Source: a virus. Taken from it: a DNA stretch of 42,367 nucleotides. Positions within the stretch are counted from its first letter, which is position 1. Every line of letters begins with the position of its first letter. The DNA lies in IMG/VR virus record IMGVR_UViG_3300027743_000018, positions 1 through 42,367 of that record; one strand, written 5' to 3'. Of this stretch, positions 21,674 through 31,064 are shown piece after piece. The notes under the pieces are model-generated. The model ran no database searches and had not been told where the DNA came from. It worked only from the letters and a program-made list of their open reading frames with translations. A program made the translations under genes and the position numbers.

Positions 21674-22363
21674 CTATCCCGATACCGTGACCTCGCCCTC
21701 GCACAGCGTCGTGGTGCCCAGCGGGGTGGTGGCGATCAGCGTCCACCAGCACAGGTCCGGCAGCGCCGTGACAGTGTCGGCGGGCAGCGTCAGCACGACC
21801 TCGTTGGCGGCCACGACGGCGACGTCGAAGTTCGCCAGCACGGTGCCGCCGCGCCGCTCGTAGATCTTCGACGATACCGCCGTGCCCGCCGCCGTCAGAT
21901 CGTAGGGCGTGCCCTTCCCGGCATCGGCCCACAGCTTGACGTTGATGACGGCGTCGGTGCCACGGGTCAGCGACAGGTCGATGGTGTCGATGATGTCCTG
22001 CGGCTCGGCCTGCGGCCCGGCTCCGGCGATCGTCGTCATGACGCCGTAGGCCAGCACCCGGGGCTCCCCGGCGATGGTGCCGGTCAGGCGCAGGTTCCAG
22101 CCGTTGGGGTCGTGCATGATGTCGGCCGGGATCGTCGCCCGCGCGATGCCGTTGACGATGTCGACCGCAGGGCACGAATAGAACTCGACGATGTTGCGCG
22201 ACCGCGACGTCAGCTGCATCTGCGCGACGACGTCCGAGGCGATCGGCCCACCGGCTTGGGTCTTGAAGTGGAAGTTGACTTTTGTGTCAATGCCCTGCGA
22301 GACCCGGAAGGCGAGGTACTCGGGCTCGACGGGATTTATATATACGTTTCGGTGCAGGTTCAT
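21674..22363 (-). CDS. Beta-rich tail/baseplate-like protein, 229 aa
   Basis: Two Ig-like units are visible. The second, with RGTDAVINVKLWADAGKGTP, DLTAAGTAVSSKIYERRGG and a closing CEGEVTVSG, matches the pattern of upper-baseplate or fibre-anchor proteins. It lies between two S74 fibres and overlaps the upstream fibre gene by 4 nt, so it may anchor fibres to the tail. Confidence 0.6.
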   Translation of the reverse strand: MNLHRNVYINPVEPEYLAFRVSQGIDTKVNFHFKTQAGGPIASDVVAQMQLTSRSRNIVEFYSCPAVDIVNGIARATIPADIMHDPNGWNLRLTGTIAGEPRVLAYGVMTTIAGAGPQAEPQDIIDTIDLSLTRGTDAVINVKLWADAGKGTPYDLTAAGTAVSSKIYERRGGTVLANFDVAVVAANEVVLTLPADTVTALPDLCWWTLIATTPLGTTTLCEGEVTVSG

Positions 22364-23937
22364 GCCGGAGCCCCCAGAGCCTCTAGGGCCTCGATGCGCT
22401 GCATCGCCTCTTGCAGAGCCCTCGTCACCCCGGCCAAGATCGCCATGAGGTCAGGGCTCTGGATGTCGGGCCCGTCCTTGGTGCCGGTAGCGGCGTGCTG
22501 GTGCAGCTTCTCCTGAAGCTCGTGCGCGACGAAGCCCCACCTGACGGTGTCGTCCTCGACCCAGATGTCATAGGCCTTCTGCTGGTAGCGGATCGGGTTG
22601 AGGCTCTTGACCCGCTCCCACATGCTCGGAAGCGGCGTGACGTTCTTCTTGATGCGGTGGTCGCACTGCCACGTGATCGCGCCCAGCAGGCTGGTCCCGA
22701 CGTAGACGTACTCGTAGGTGCCGTTCCACTGCAGATTGTGGAAGTTGGTCCCGTAGCCCCCTGCGGAGCCGCTCTTGCCGCGCAGTCCGGCACCGAGATA
22801 GGAGCCGTAGACGGAGTGGCTGGCCTCGCCGACGTAGATGTCGTTCGAGTGGTGGAAGTCGCCGACGGTGTCGATGTAGGACTGCTCGGTGGCGCTGGCC
22901 GCGCCGTTGGGGCGGAAGTAGATCGAGCCGCCGTTGGCGGCGGCGAGGATGCAGGACGTATCGCTCGACTGCAGGATGCTGTCGAAGTTCAGCTGGTCGC
23001 CGGTCGTCAGCACGCCGTTGACGGTCACGCTCCCGTACATGACCGCGCTGCCGTTCAGACGGCTGATCGATATCGCCGGGTACGAGGTCGTCCCCGCGTT
23101 GTTGTAGCAGTAGAGGTAGAAGTCCGACCCCACCCGATCGGTGGCGGTCTCGGCGGTGGCATTGCCGAGATCCATGCGCCAGCGCGCCTTGTCGGTCATC
23201 CGGCCATAGATGGATATCGCCTTGCCGCTCGCCGACTTGTCGAGGGTCAGGGTAGTCGACCCTGCGGAGTTGTAGAGCGAAGCGAAGTCGTGCAGCGCCG
23301 TGGCCAGATAGGCACCGGCCGTCGCCACGTCGTTGGAAAAGAAAGTGAAGGCTCCGTTAGCCATGGTCAGCAGCGTCGAGATGCCCGCCGCCGGGGTGCG
23401 CCACGCCGCGCCGTCCCAGACGAGGTTGTTGGAGAACTGCCCGACGGAGTTCAGCCGTCCGCTCTCGTCGATGGCGAAGACGTCGGTGCCGGTGCCGTTC
23501 TCGGCATTGTTGACGGCGAGCCGCTTGTTGTACTTCCCGACCTCGGCGACGCGGCCGATCCACGACATGTCGGCGGTCACCCAGCCGATGCCGTTGATGC
23601 CCGTGGGGGAACTGAAGTGCAGGAAGCCGTTGGTCGGCCCGGCACCCGTGATGCTCACCCCGGTGGTGAACGCCTTGAAATTGTCGACGTAGTTCTTGGT
23701 GGCGGCATCGTCCGGCAGCGTCGGCTCGGCGAGGTCGATGATCTTCTTGTTGTTCATCGGGATGTTGGCGGTCGGCTGCGTGCGACCGTCTTTCGTGATG
23801 CAGGTCGAGAGCCCCGCCGCGAAGCCGTCGTCCTCGTTGTCGTGGCGCAGCGCCGTGATCTTGGTGCCAGCGGCAGCGTCAGCCTGCCAGCCGCCCGCGA
23901 TCACCCGGTTGAACGTTCCATTGGCGTCGAACGGCAT
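22360..23937 (-). CDS. Tail fibre with S74 chaperone end, 525 aa
   Basis: The N-terminal region (TANIPMNNKKIIDLAEPTLP, DDAATKNYVD) is the repeated alignment motif of phage fibres. The C-terminus has CDHRIKKNVTPLPS, LNPIRYQQ, WGFVAHELQE and a final coiled coil (QEAMQRIEALEALG), a complete S74 intramolecular chaperone. It probably forms a trimeric fibre or spike. Confidence 0.85.
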   Translation of the reverse strand: MPFDANGTFNRVIAGGWQADAAAGTKITALRHDNEDDGFAAGLSTCITKDGRTQPTANIPMNNKKIIDLAEPTLPDDAATKNYVDNFKAFTTGVSITGAGPTNGFLHFSSPTGINGIGWVTADMSWIGRVAEVGKYNKRLAVNNAENGTGTDVFAIDESGRLNSVGQFSNNLVWDGAAWRTPAAGISTLLTMANGAFTFFSNDVATAGAYLATALHDFASLYNSAGSTTLTLDKSASGKAISIYGRMTDKARWRMDLGNATAETATDRVGSDFYLYCYNNAGTTSYPAISISRLNGSAVMYGSVTVNGVLTTGDQLNFDSILQSSDTSCILAAANGGSIYFRPNGAASATEQSYIDTVGDFHHSNDIYVGEASHSVYGSYLGAGLRGKSGSAGGYGTNFHNLQWNGTYEYVYVGTSLLGAITWQCDHRIKKNVTPLPSMWERVKSLNPIRYQQKAYDIWVEDDTVRWGFVAHELQEKLHQHAATGTKDGPDIQSPDLMAILAGVTRALQEAMQRIEALEALGAPA

Positions 23938-23946
23938 GGTGGTCTC

Positions 23947-26085
23947 CTAGCTCTCTTCCCGGGACGATTTCTTCTTATCACGGTCGCGCTGCTTGAGCGC
24001 CTCCATCGTCAGGGCTCCGCCGCCTACGGCGGCTGCGGGCACGCTGAAATACGATGCCCGCGACGCCGACGACATCGGCCGCACCGGGGTCAGCTTCTTC
24101 TCGCCCGTGCGCGGGTCGATGTCCTTGCTGCTCGACATGTAGCCGGCTTCCTTGAGCGCCCGGTTGGCTTCCTGCATCTGCTCCATCGACATGCGCGGGA
24201 CCTTTTCAAGGCCCGGGAACATGATCTCGTGGGGCTCCAGACGGTTGCGGATGCGGTCCCACAGCATCCACTGCGACGCGAACGTGCCCTGCCCGGCCGC
24301 GTTGGCCTCGTCGGCATTGGCACCCAGCACCCGCTGGTAGGGCTCCGAGATCCGCGAGACTTCCTTGGGCTCATGCACCCAGCGGGCATTATCAGGCTGC
24401 AGATGCTCCGGCACGTCAGGGTTGATGGCACCCTCGCCGGAGTTCGAGCCGGGCTCCGGCTTGAGCCGCATCTTGGTGGGGGCCGGGGCCTTGTTGAGGT
24501 AACCGAACAGCGCGTCGTTCTTGGCCGCTTGGGGGAGAGCCTCGAAGCGGATCGGCCCGGCACCGGGGTTGGCGGCCATGTATTTCTCGACGGTCTGGTT
24601 CTTGAAGCCCTCGTAATCCTCCGCCGTCGGGAACATGTCGGCCGTGAACTTGCCTGCCATGTGCCGGTCGATCGCCGAGATATTGGCCTTCGCCGGGTTC
24701 TGCCACACGCCCGCGAACGAGCCGGTCTTCGACGACAGACCGGGGGTCTGGTTCATCAGCCGCTCGACGTAATTGGACCAGTTGCTGGCGTGATGCTCGT
24801 CGGGGTGACCGCCTTCCTCGGCACCCCGGAAGCGGAAGAAGTCCGGGTCCTCGTTGACGCGCTGCGCCGTCTCGGCGATGCGGGTGTAGTCGGCAGTGCC
24901 CCGGGCTCCTAGCCCGCCGCGCTCGCCCGCCCCCAGTCCCAGCTGGTTGGCGATCTGGCTGCTCAACTCGTCGCGGCGCGTCGTGTCGATCATCTTCGGC
25001 TCGCCGGACTTGAGGAACTTCGGTTCCTTGGTCTTCTTGTCGACGGCCTGCTTCGACGACATGACGTCCCGCGCGCCCGACGTCGCCGGGTCGTCGCTGT
25101 GCTTCCACGGCACCATGCCGCCCAGCACCTCCAGATCGTCGGTGCCCTCCTTGACCATGGTGCGGGCCACGGCAAGCTCGTTGGGCGACAGCGGCTGGTT
25201 GGGGCTGATCTGGCCCAGCGACAGCTGGTTCATCAGCCGCTCCGGCGACACCGGGCCCTCGGGCGACATGGTCTTGGTGATGCGGTCGTGGATCTGCTGG
25301 TGAAGCTCCGGCGGGATGTCGTTCGGGTTGATGCCCTGCTGCTTGATGTGCAGCAGGTCGTAGTAGGTGAAGGGATCCTGACTGTCGGCACCGCCGGGGA
25401 TCGTGAACATCCGGCCCGCGTTGTCGGTGTGCGTCACCAGCCCGGCATCCCAGTCGGCTTTGCTGGCCGAGCCCAGATTAGGAACGCCGTACTCGTTGCC
25501 GAACCGATGCCACTGCTCCGTGTCGGTGAAGTCGTGCGGGGATACCCCTTCGAACATCACCGACGGATTGTCGAGTTGGCCGATCGTGCCCTTGACCTTC
25601 GGAGCCTTGGTGACCCCCGCCAGAGCCTCACGCCCGACGTTGCCGAGCTTCTTGATGCCCTTGCCCGCCATGTCGCCAGCGCCCGGTACGACGCCTGCAG
25701 CGGTCGCTGCAGCGTTGATCGCCGCCGACAGCCAGTCGCCCTGCTGGACGTCCTCCACGGTCTCCTGCGCGCCCAGCGCGTCGCCGACGCCCGGGATGAA
25801 GTCGGCGGCTCCGGCGATGTCCTCGCCGACCCGGTTGGCGTAGGTCATGCTGCCACCGAGATCGCTGATCAGGCTGCGCGGGATCTCGGCGATGCGCTCG
25901 CGCATGGTCCGGTCGCCGAGATCGGTCGCCTTCAGTTCGCCCTTCGGCTTGACCGGCACGTGCTGGGAGCGCGGCGCTTCCTTGGCGTTGGGGTCGTAGT
26001 CCTCGCCCTCGTCGGCACGCCGCTTGTTGGCGGCGGCGATGCGGCGCTTCCTGTCGTCGTCGCGGGCGAGGGTGAACTGTCCCAT
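23947..26085 (-). CDS. Large virion-associated protein, 712 aa
   Basis: The start at 26085 overlaps the upstream stop (TGATG). Hydrophobic Gly/Ala segments near residues 85-160 (IAGAADFIPGVGDALGAQ, AATAAGVVPGAGDMAGKG) could enter membranes; the central part holds a large globular region (GGHPDEHHASNWSNYVERLM); the C-terminus is basic (KQRDRDKKKSS). Position after two other large proteins and the wall hydrolase fits an ejected internal virion protein. No catalytic motif identified. Confidence 0.7.
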   Translation of the reverse strand: MGQFTLARDDDRKRRIAAANKRRADEGEDYDPNAKEAPRSQHVPVKPKGELKATDLGDRTMRERIAEIPRSLISDLGGSMTYANRVGEDIAGAADFIPGVGDALGAQETVEDVQQGDWLSAAINAAATAAGVVPGAGDMAGKGIKKLGNVGREALAGVTKAPKVKGTIGQLDNPSVMFEGVSPHDFTDTEQWHRFGNEYGVPNLGSASKADWDAGLVTHTDNAGRMFTIPGGADSQDPFTYYDLLHIKQQGINPNDIPPELHQQIHDRITKTMSPEGPVSPERLMNQLSLGQISPNQPLSPNELAVARTMVKEGTDDLEVLGGMVPWKHSDDPATSGARDVMSSKQAVDKKTKEPKFLKSGEPKMIDTTRRDELSSQIANQLGLGAGERGGLGARGTADYTRIAETAQRVNEDPDFFRFRGAEEGGHPDEHHASNWSNYVERLMNQTPGLSSKTGSFAGVWQNPAKANISAIDRHMAGKFTADMFPTAEDYEGFKNQTVEKYMAANPGAGPIRFEALPQAAKNDALFGYLNKAPAPTKMRLKPEPGSNSGEGAINPDVPEHLQPDNARWVHEPKEVSRISEPYQRVLGANADEANAAGQGTFASQWMLWDRIRNRLEPHEIMFPGLEKVPRMSMEQMQEANRALKEAGYMSSSKDIDPRTGEKKLTPVRPMSSASRASYFSVPAAAVGGGALTMEALKQRDRDKKKSSREES

Positions 26086-27299
26086 CACTTTTTCCAGCTG
26101 TCGATCGTCTTCGGGTCGACGAAGGCCGGGGCGTTGTTGCCACGCCCGGCGGAAGCGCCGGCCTTGGCCAGCATGGCGCGCATGGCCTCGACGATCCCCG
26201 GCGGGAGCTTCTCGCCGCGTTCGCCGATGTCGCGGATCGTCGCCGTCAGCTGCTTGTACAGCTTCGGGCTGTAGTCTTTCATGCCCGCCGACGCAGCCTC
26301 TGTGATCCCTCCCGCCACCGGACCGGCACCGCCTGTCAGGTACGCCCACGGCAGCTTGACCAAAGCACCGGCACCGCCGCCGATCGCGCTGCCCGCCTTC
26401 TCGACGACGCTCTTGGCCTTGCGGCCCGATGCCAGCCTGCTGACCTGCTCGCGGATGTCGCGCGTCACGCCGGCCTGCCCGTTGGGGATCTTGTCCATGC
26501 CCCGCAGCATGTCGGCGAACCCGGCGGAGCCCTGTGTCTGGGCCATCCGGGCCTTCTCCAACATCCTGCCGCCCTGCGTGATCTCCTTCTCGGCGGCGTC
26601 GCGCGGCGCTTTCGCTCCCTTGTTCTCGCCCCGGCTTACCTCGGGGACGGTGTCGTAGGCCGAGAGAAGGCTCTCGTCGGTCGGGTATTTCGGGTTGTTG
26701 CGGTTGCGGAAGTTGGAGGCCACCTCGAAGGCGTCGGCACCCAGCGACCCGGCCGCGCCAGCGCCGCCGCCGAACAGCATGGGATTGATCGGGTTCTGGC
26801 CGTGCCCGACGGCGTCGACCCCGGCCAGCGCGGCACCCTCGCCGCCGTAGCCCAGAGCCTTGGTCAGCATGTTGCCGCCGCGCGCGGCGTATCGCTCGGC
26901 CGCCGACGGCTGCATCACCGCCGTGCCGAGATTGAAGGCGTCGTCGATCGAGCCCAGTCGCGTGTCGGCGGCCTGCGTCTCGGCCCGCTCCTCCTCAAGG
27001 TCGGTGCCCTTGAACGCCGAGCGCAGCCGGTCGGTGAGGCCGAACGACACGAAGTCCGACGACGACCTGAGCAGGTCGGGGATCGACTGGCCGGGGTTCA
27101 TCACGCTTTCGCGGACGTTCCTGCCGGTCTCGGCCATGGAGTTGGCCATGCGCTCCATGAGGCCGGGCCCTTCGGCTGGGGCTCCGCCGCCCGCCAGCAT
27201 CTTGGCTCGCGCCTCTCCCAGCACCTTGATGCGCGGATCGTTCGGGTCGAGCTTGTGCAGCTTGCGGATGCCGTCTTCGATTTCCTGCAGCGTCGCCAT
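26085..27299 (-). CDS. Putative internal virion protein, 404 aa
   Basis: The ATG at 27299 overlaps the upstream stop (TGATG). It is helical, with amphipathic and Gly/Ala-rich segments (GGNMLTKALGYGGEGAALAG, NPMLFGGGAGAAGSLGAD, GSAIGGGAGALVK), resembling membrane-active ejection proteins. It is cotranslated with its neighbours. Role inferred from position in the internal-protein cluster. Confidence 0.65.
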   Translation of the reverse strand: MATLQEIEDGIRKLHKLDPNDPRIKVLGEARAKMLAGGGAPAEGPGLMERMANSMAETGRNVRESVMNPGQSIPDLLRSSSDFVSFGLTDRLRSAFKGTDLEEERAETQAADTRLGSIDDAFNLGTAVMQPSAAERYAARGGNMLTKALGYGGEGAALAGVDAVGHGQNPINPMLFGGGAGAAGSLGADAFEVASNFRNRNNPKYPTDESLLSAYDTVPEVSRGENKGAKAPRDAAEKEITQGGRMLEKARMAQTQGSAGFADMLRGMDKIPNGQAGVTRDIREQVSRLASGRKAKSVVEKAGSAIGGGAGALVKLPWAYLTGGAGPVAGGITEAASAGMKDYSPKLYKQLTATIRDIGERGEKLPPGIVEAMRAMLAKAGASAGRGNNAPAFVDPKTIDSWKK

Positions 27300-28681
27300 C
27301 ACGGTATCCCCTTCAGGATGGCGTCGACATCGGCGGAGCCACCGCCGGCACCCGCACCCGGGTCGGCGGGAGGAGCGTTGTCCTCGGTGAACAGCTTGGT
27401 CAGCGCGGAGGTGTCCATCGTCGGCCCGGCGTAGCCCTTGAGCGTGCCGGCCTTTCGGAAGTACTCGACCATCTGGGCCTTGTTGGCGGCGATGGCCTGC
27501 ACCTGCTGCAGCAGGGCCTTGGCGCGGCGGATGTTCTCCTCCGGCCCTTGGTTGATGTCGAAGGCGCGGTTCATCAACTCCGCACCCTCCTTCTCGGTGA
27601 ACTGCGCGCCGAGCGTGGCGCGCAGCGTCTGCTGCACGGTCTCGCGGATGGCGTCGCGGGCGATGTTGATGTCAGGCTGGATGAGCTTCGATATGAACTC
27701 CGGCGCGAGGTCGACGGCACCGGCCTTGAACCCGGACGCGCCCGCGCCGCTCTGCAGGATGTCGATGGCCTTGTTGACCTGCGTGATCGCCTTGACGGCG
27801 TTGGCACCGCCCGAGACGTCCCAGTCGACGAACTCCGGCGCGAACTTCTTGTCGACCTCGGCCTGTCCGGGCATCAGGGCGTCGGCCGGATTGATCTGCT
27901 GCGGGGCCGGGATGTCGCCGGTCAGCATGAACTGCTGGAAGTCCGACGTGCCCTCCACCAAGCCCGCCTTCAGGGCGGCGGCTCTCCGCTCTGCGGCCTG
28001 TGGGCCGATATTGGCGTTCTCGGCCGCCAGCTTCTCCTGTGTCTTCCGGGTCTCCAGCGCGGCGGCGTCGATGGCGTTCTGGTCGCCGCGCGCGTCGGTG
28101 GCGACGGCAGCGGTCTCCTGCGTCTCGGCCAGCTTCTTGGCGGCCTCGGCGGCGCGCGCGTCGTCGGAGACGGCGGCGGCCTCCTGCGTCCCGGCCAGCG
28201 TCGCGGCGGTGGTGTCCTGATGCCCGAACAGCCGGTCCTGCTCGGCGATGCGGGCGTCGCGTTCGGCTTGGCTCTCGCCGGCCCGGAACGACTGGTCGTC
28301 CTCGCGGTTGGCGATGTCGAACCGCTGCTTCATGGCGCGTTCGTATTCCTTGTTGGCGAAGTCGGGATCGAGTTGCTGCATCGCAGCGATCTGCTGCATC
28401 GACGCGCCTTGGTTGGGGTCGATCTGGGTCATGATCTGTGCAAGCTGGGCGCGCGCGTCGGCTTCCTGATTTGCAACCCGACTTTGCTGCATGCTGTCGC
28501 CCAGCGAGTTGACGAGGGCTCCGGCCCCCTGCCACATGTTGGTGATCGGTGGCGCATTGGCCGCAGCGGCCTCCTGCGAGGCGGCAAGCGCCGCCTGACG
28601 GTCCTGCAGGGCCTTGATGGTCAGGGTCTTGGCGGGACCGCGATATCCGGCGTTGTCGCCCCCGGGCTGGAAGATCGGCAT
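27299..28681 (-). CDS. Putative internal virion protein, long helical, 460 aa
   Basis: The start at 28681 is a TGATG junction; a long in-frame extension upstream overlaps the hydrolase gene and is rejected. Residues about 25-250 are Ala/Gln/Glu-rich coiled coil (RQAALAASQEAAAANA, AAEAAKKLAETQETAAV). The C-terminal half is helical and globular (RDAIRETVQQTLRATLGAQF, ENIRRAKALLQQVQAI). Fits an ejected core protein. Confidence 0.7.
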   Translation of the reverse strand: MPIFQPGGDNAGYRGPAKTLTIKALQDRQAALAASQEAAAANAPPITNMWQGAGALVNSLGDSMQQSRVANQEADARAQLAQIMTQIDPNQGASMQQIAAMQQLDPDFANKEYERAMKQRFDIANREDDQSFRAGESQAERDARIAEQDRLFGHQDTTAATLAGTQEAAAVSDDARAAEAAKKLAETQETAAVATDARGDQNAIDAAALETRKTQEKLAAENANIGPQAAERRAAALKAGLVEGTSDFQQFMLTGDIPAPQQINPADALMPGQAEVDKKFAPEFVDWDVSGGANAVKAITQVNKAIDILQSGAGASGFKAGAVDLAPEFISKLIQPDINIARDAIRETVQQTLRATLGAQFTEKEGAELMNRAFDINQGPEENIRRAKALLQQVQAIAANKAQMVEYFRKAGTLKGYAGPTMDTSALTKLFTEDNAPPADPGAGAGGGSADVDAILKGIP

Positions 28682-29940
28682 CAGAACAGTCTCCACGGGT
28701 TGCCGGCGGGCGCTTGCGGCGGCGCTTGGTTCTGCAGGGCGGCCAGCTGCTGCCGGTACTGGTCGATCATCTGCTTCGACATGGTGTTGCTGGCCAGCGG
28801 CCCGCCCTCGGTGGTGACGTTGCCGGGTGCCTGCAGTTGCTTGAGCGGCTGGATCTTCGGCAGGCCCTCTTTGCCGCCGCCCGCGATCGAACCCATGCCC
28901 GAGAACATGTCGCCGAGCGTGTCGCCCCAGCCGGGCTTGTCCTTGGTCGCGTCGACGCCGGACGTCACCGTCGGGTCGGTCGGAGCCCCGGAGCCTCCGG
29001 GCTGGTAGGTCTCGGCACCGGGATTGCTGGTGTCGCCCGCCGGCTTCCCGAGCGCCGTCAGGTACTTGTTGGCGTAGGAGCCTATAGTCGTGCCGAGCGC
29101 GTCTTGGCGATCCGTCTTGCCGATGGAGCCCTCGCCGCCGAGCCACGCCTGTGCCGCACCGCCCTCGCCGTGCTTGGCGACATAGTCCCCGAATTTCTTG
29201 TCGAAGATGGCGTCCTGCAGCTTGGGATCCGCCATGAACTCCTGCGGTGTGATGGCCCGACCCAGCACTTCCTTCGACCAGACCGGGATGTTCTTGCCCA
29301 TGATCTGGTAGCGGCCGTAGGCGCGGTCGCGGCCGCTCTCGGGGTCGCCGGTCCAGACGCCGAGTGCGCCGTAGTCGCCGGAGCCCGCGCTCTCGATCGA
29401 GGCGATGGCGTTGCGCCGTTGTTCGGGCGTGAACTGCTGCACCTGCGTCCCGGCCGTCGGACCCTGCATGTCGCCGCCGGCACCGCCGACGCCCCCACCG
29501 GCCTGCAGGTTCCAGATCTTGGCCTGCTCCGGGTTGAGGCCGCCTTCCCACGAGCCTCCGCCCATCGGAATTTTATCCCCGGCGATGTCGAAGTGCATCA
29601 GGTCGAGGGCTCCGTACTTACCTTTGCCGCCGGAGAAGTACCCGCCCCACCGGAGTTGCTTGGCCAGTTCGGGATCGGTCTGCAGGGCGTGCCGGTAGAG
29701 CGCGTTGGCGTATTCCTGATAGGCACCGAACGTCGTCGGGTCCTGATAGTTGGCGAGGCCCGCGCCGGTCTTGAGGTCGTTCAGCTGCACGTCCATGGCG
29801 TTGCGCAGGCCGTGCTGGCGCTTGTCGCCGGGCCGGTAGCCGGACGTCGGCGTCACCCCGTACTTGTCATACTTGAAGCTCTCGATGAGCCTCGCGAGAC
29901 GCGGGTCGACGTTGTCGAACAGGGCGGAGCGGCTAGCCAT
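28681..29940 (-). CDS. Virion wall hydrolase: M15-like peptidase plus SLT transglycosylase, 419 aa
   Basis: Residues about 30-120 have SGYRPGDKRQHGLRNAMD (His43, Asp50) and LMHFD (His116), the VanY/M15 D,D-carboxypeptidase pattern. Residues about 178-290 form a lytic transglycosylase: SIESAGSGDYGALG with Glu183, then RAYGRYQIM. The C-terminus is a disordered Pro/Gln/Gly region. It should open a local hole in peptidoglycan during DNA entry. Both cleavage types, peptide and glycan, in one ejected protein. Confidence 0.8.
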   Translation of the reverse strand: MASRSALFDNVDPRLARLIESFKYDKYGVTPTSGYRPGDKRQHGLRNAMDVQLNDLKTGAGLANYQDPTTFGAYQEYANALYRHALQTDPELAKQLRWGGYFSGGKGKYGALDLMHFDIAGDKIPMGGGSWEGGLNPEQAKIWNLQAGGGVGGAGGDMQGPTAGTQVQQFTPEQRRNAIASIESAGSGDYGALGVWTGDPESGRDRAYGRYQIMGKNIPVWSKEVLGRAITPQEFMADPKLQDAIFDKKFGDYVAKHGEGGAAQAWLGGEGSIGKTDRQDALGTTIGSYANKYLTALGKPAGDTSNPGAETYQPGGSGAPTDPTVTSGVDATKDKPGWGDTLGDMFSGMGSIAGGGKEGLPKIQPLKQLQAPGNVTTEGGPLASNTMSKQMIDQYRQQLAALQNQAPPQAPAGNPWRLF

Positions 29941-31064
29941 CAGGCGGCATGCCTCCTGCTCAGGACGGCGTAGTCGACGCGGTCGAAGCCGTCCTCGCCC
30001 ATGTGGACGGCGTCGGGGTGCAGGACCTTGGCCTCGTCGGCCATGACGCCGACGTGGGTGCCCTCCGCGCCCCAGTACTTAAACGTGTAGAGAGGCACGC
30101 CGGCCAGCTTCGCGCCGATCGGCGCGACGTCGGACTTGGTGCGGCGGTCGGAGAACGGCAGCATCTTCATGGCACCGCCGGCGAGGCTGAAGATCCCGGC
30201 GTTCTTCTGGGCGGCGTTGTTGGCTTGGATGCCGTAGTTCTGCATCATCGCGCCGGAGATATCGAACGGGTTGACTTGGCCGCCGGAGAAGCCGGGAGAA
30301 CTCGGCATGTAGGACTGGCCCATGCCCGCGAGGGCTCCGATCGACCCCAGCTGGCGATTGTACATGTCGCCCTGCTCGCCATACATCGCACCCCGCAGGG
30401 CGTTGCTCTGGTCGACGCGGGTGTTGGCGTTCTGCCACGTCTGCTGGCGCGGCTTGTTGACACCCTCGGCTTGGGCACGCGCCTCGCCGCCGGCGGCGTT
30501 GTATGCTTGGAGGCTCTGGGCACCCAGCGCGTCCTGCCGCTGGTTGCCGATGTTGTAATACATCTGGCTACCCGGATCCATGCCGCGCGCCGCCAGCTGC
30601 GCGTCCTCGGCGGCCTGCCGGGGAGCAACGTCGCGGTTGTAGGCCGACATTATGTTGGAGCGGACCTGCTCTTGGTACTTCTGGTCCGGCTCGGCCAGAT
30701 TGGGACCCTTGCCGTAAGTCTGCCACGCCGGGAGCCCCGTCGGCTTGAAGCCCTTGGCGAGCGCGCTGCTGGCCGTCCCGGCGGCCTGATTGGCCGCCTG
30801 CGCCATCGTGTAGCGCATCTGCGCTTCCTGATCGTAGACCTTCTGCTCGGCAGGCGACATCGTGGTCGTCTGCGTGAAGCGCGGGATCTGGCGGCCGGTC
30901 GTCGGATCCGTGATGTAGCTGGTGACGTCGCTGCGGGTCGACCCCTGCGGGCCCACTATGTTGGCGTTGCCCATCAGCGAGTTGGCGAACGCCGCGGAGT
31001 AATTCTCGTCGCCCTGCGCCTTGGCCATCGCATACGGGTCGGGAGCCTTGGGGGTGGAGACCAT
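29940..31064 (-). CDS. Virion protein with S74-type C-terminal chaperone, 374 aa
   Basis: Residues 1-290 are helical and Gln/Ala/Gly-rich (QAANQAAGTASSALAKGF, TRVDQSNALRGAMYGEQG), like tail or internal proteins. The last about 75 residues contain FSDRRTKSDVAPIGAK, PLYTFKYWG, THVGVMADEAKVLHPDAV, an S74-like end. It sits next to the internal-protein cluster rather than the fibres, which is unusual. It overlaps both neighbours by 1 nt. Confidence 0.7.
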   Translation of the reverse strand: MVSTPKAPDPYAMAKAQGDENYSAAFANSLMGNANIVGPQGSTRSDVTSYITDPTTGRQIPRFTQTTTMSPAEQKVYDQEAQMRYTMAQAANQAAGTASSALAKGFKPTGLPAWQTYGKGPNLAEPDQKYQEQVRSNIMSAYNRDVAPRQAAEDAQLAARGMDPGSQMYYNIGNQRQDALGAQSLQAYNAAGGEARAQAEGVNKPRQQTWQNANTRVDQSNALRGAMYGEQGDMYNRQLGSIGALAGMGQSYMPSSPGFSGGQVNPFDISGAMMQNYGIQANNAAQKNAGIFSLAGGAMKMLPFSDRRTKSDVAPIGAKLAGVPLYTFKYWGAEGTHVGVMADEAKVLHPDAVHMGEDGFDRVDYAVLSRRHAA

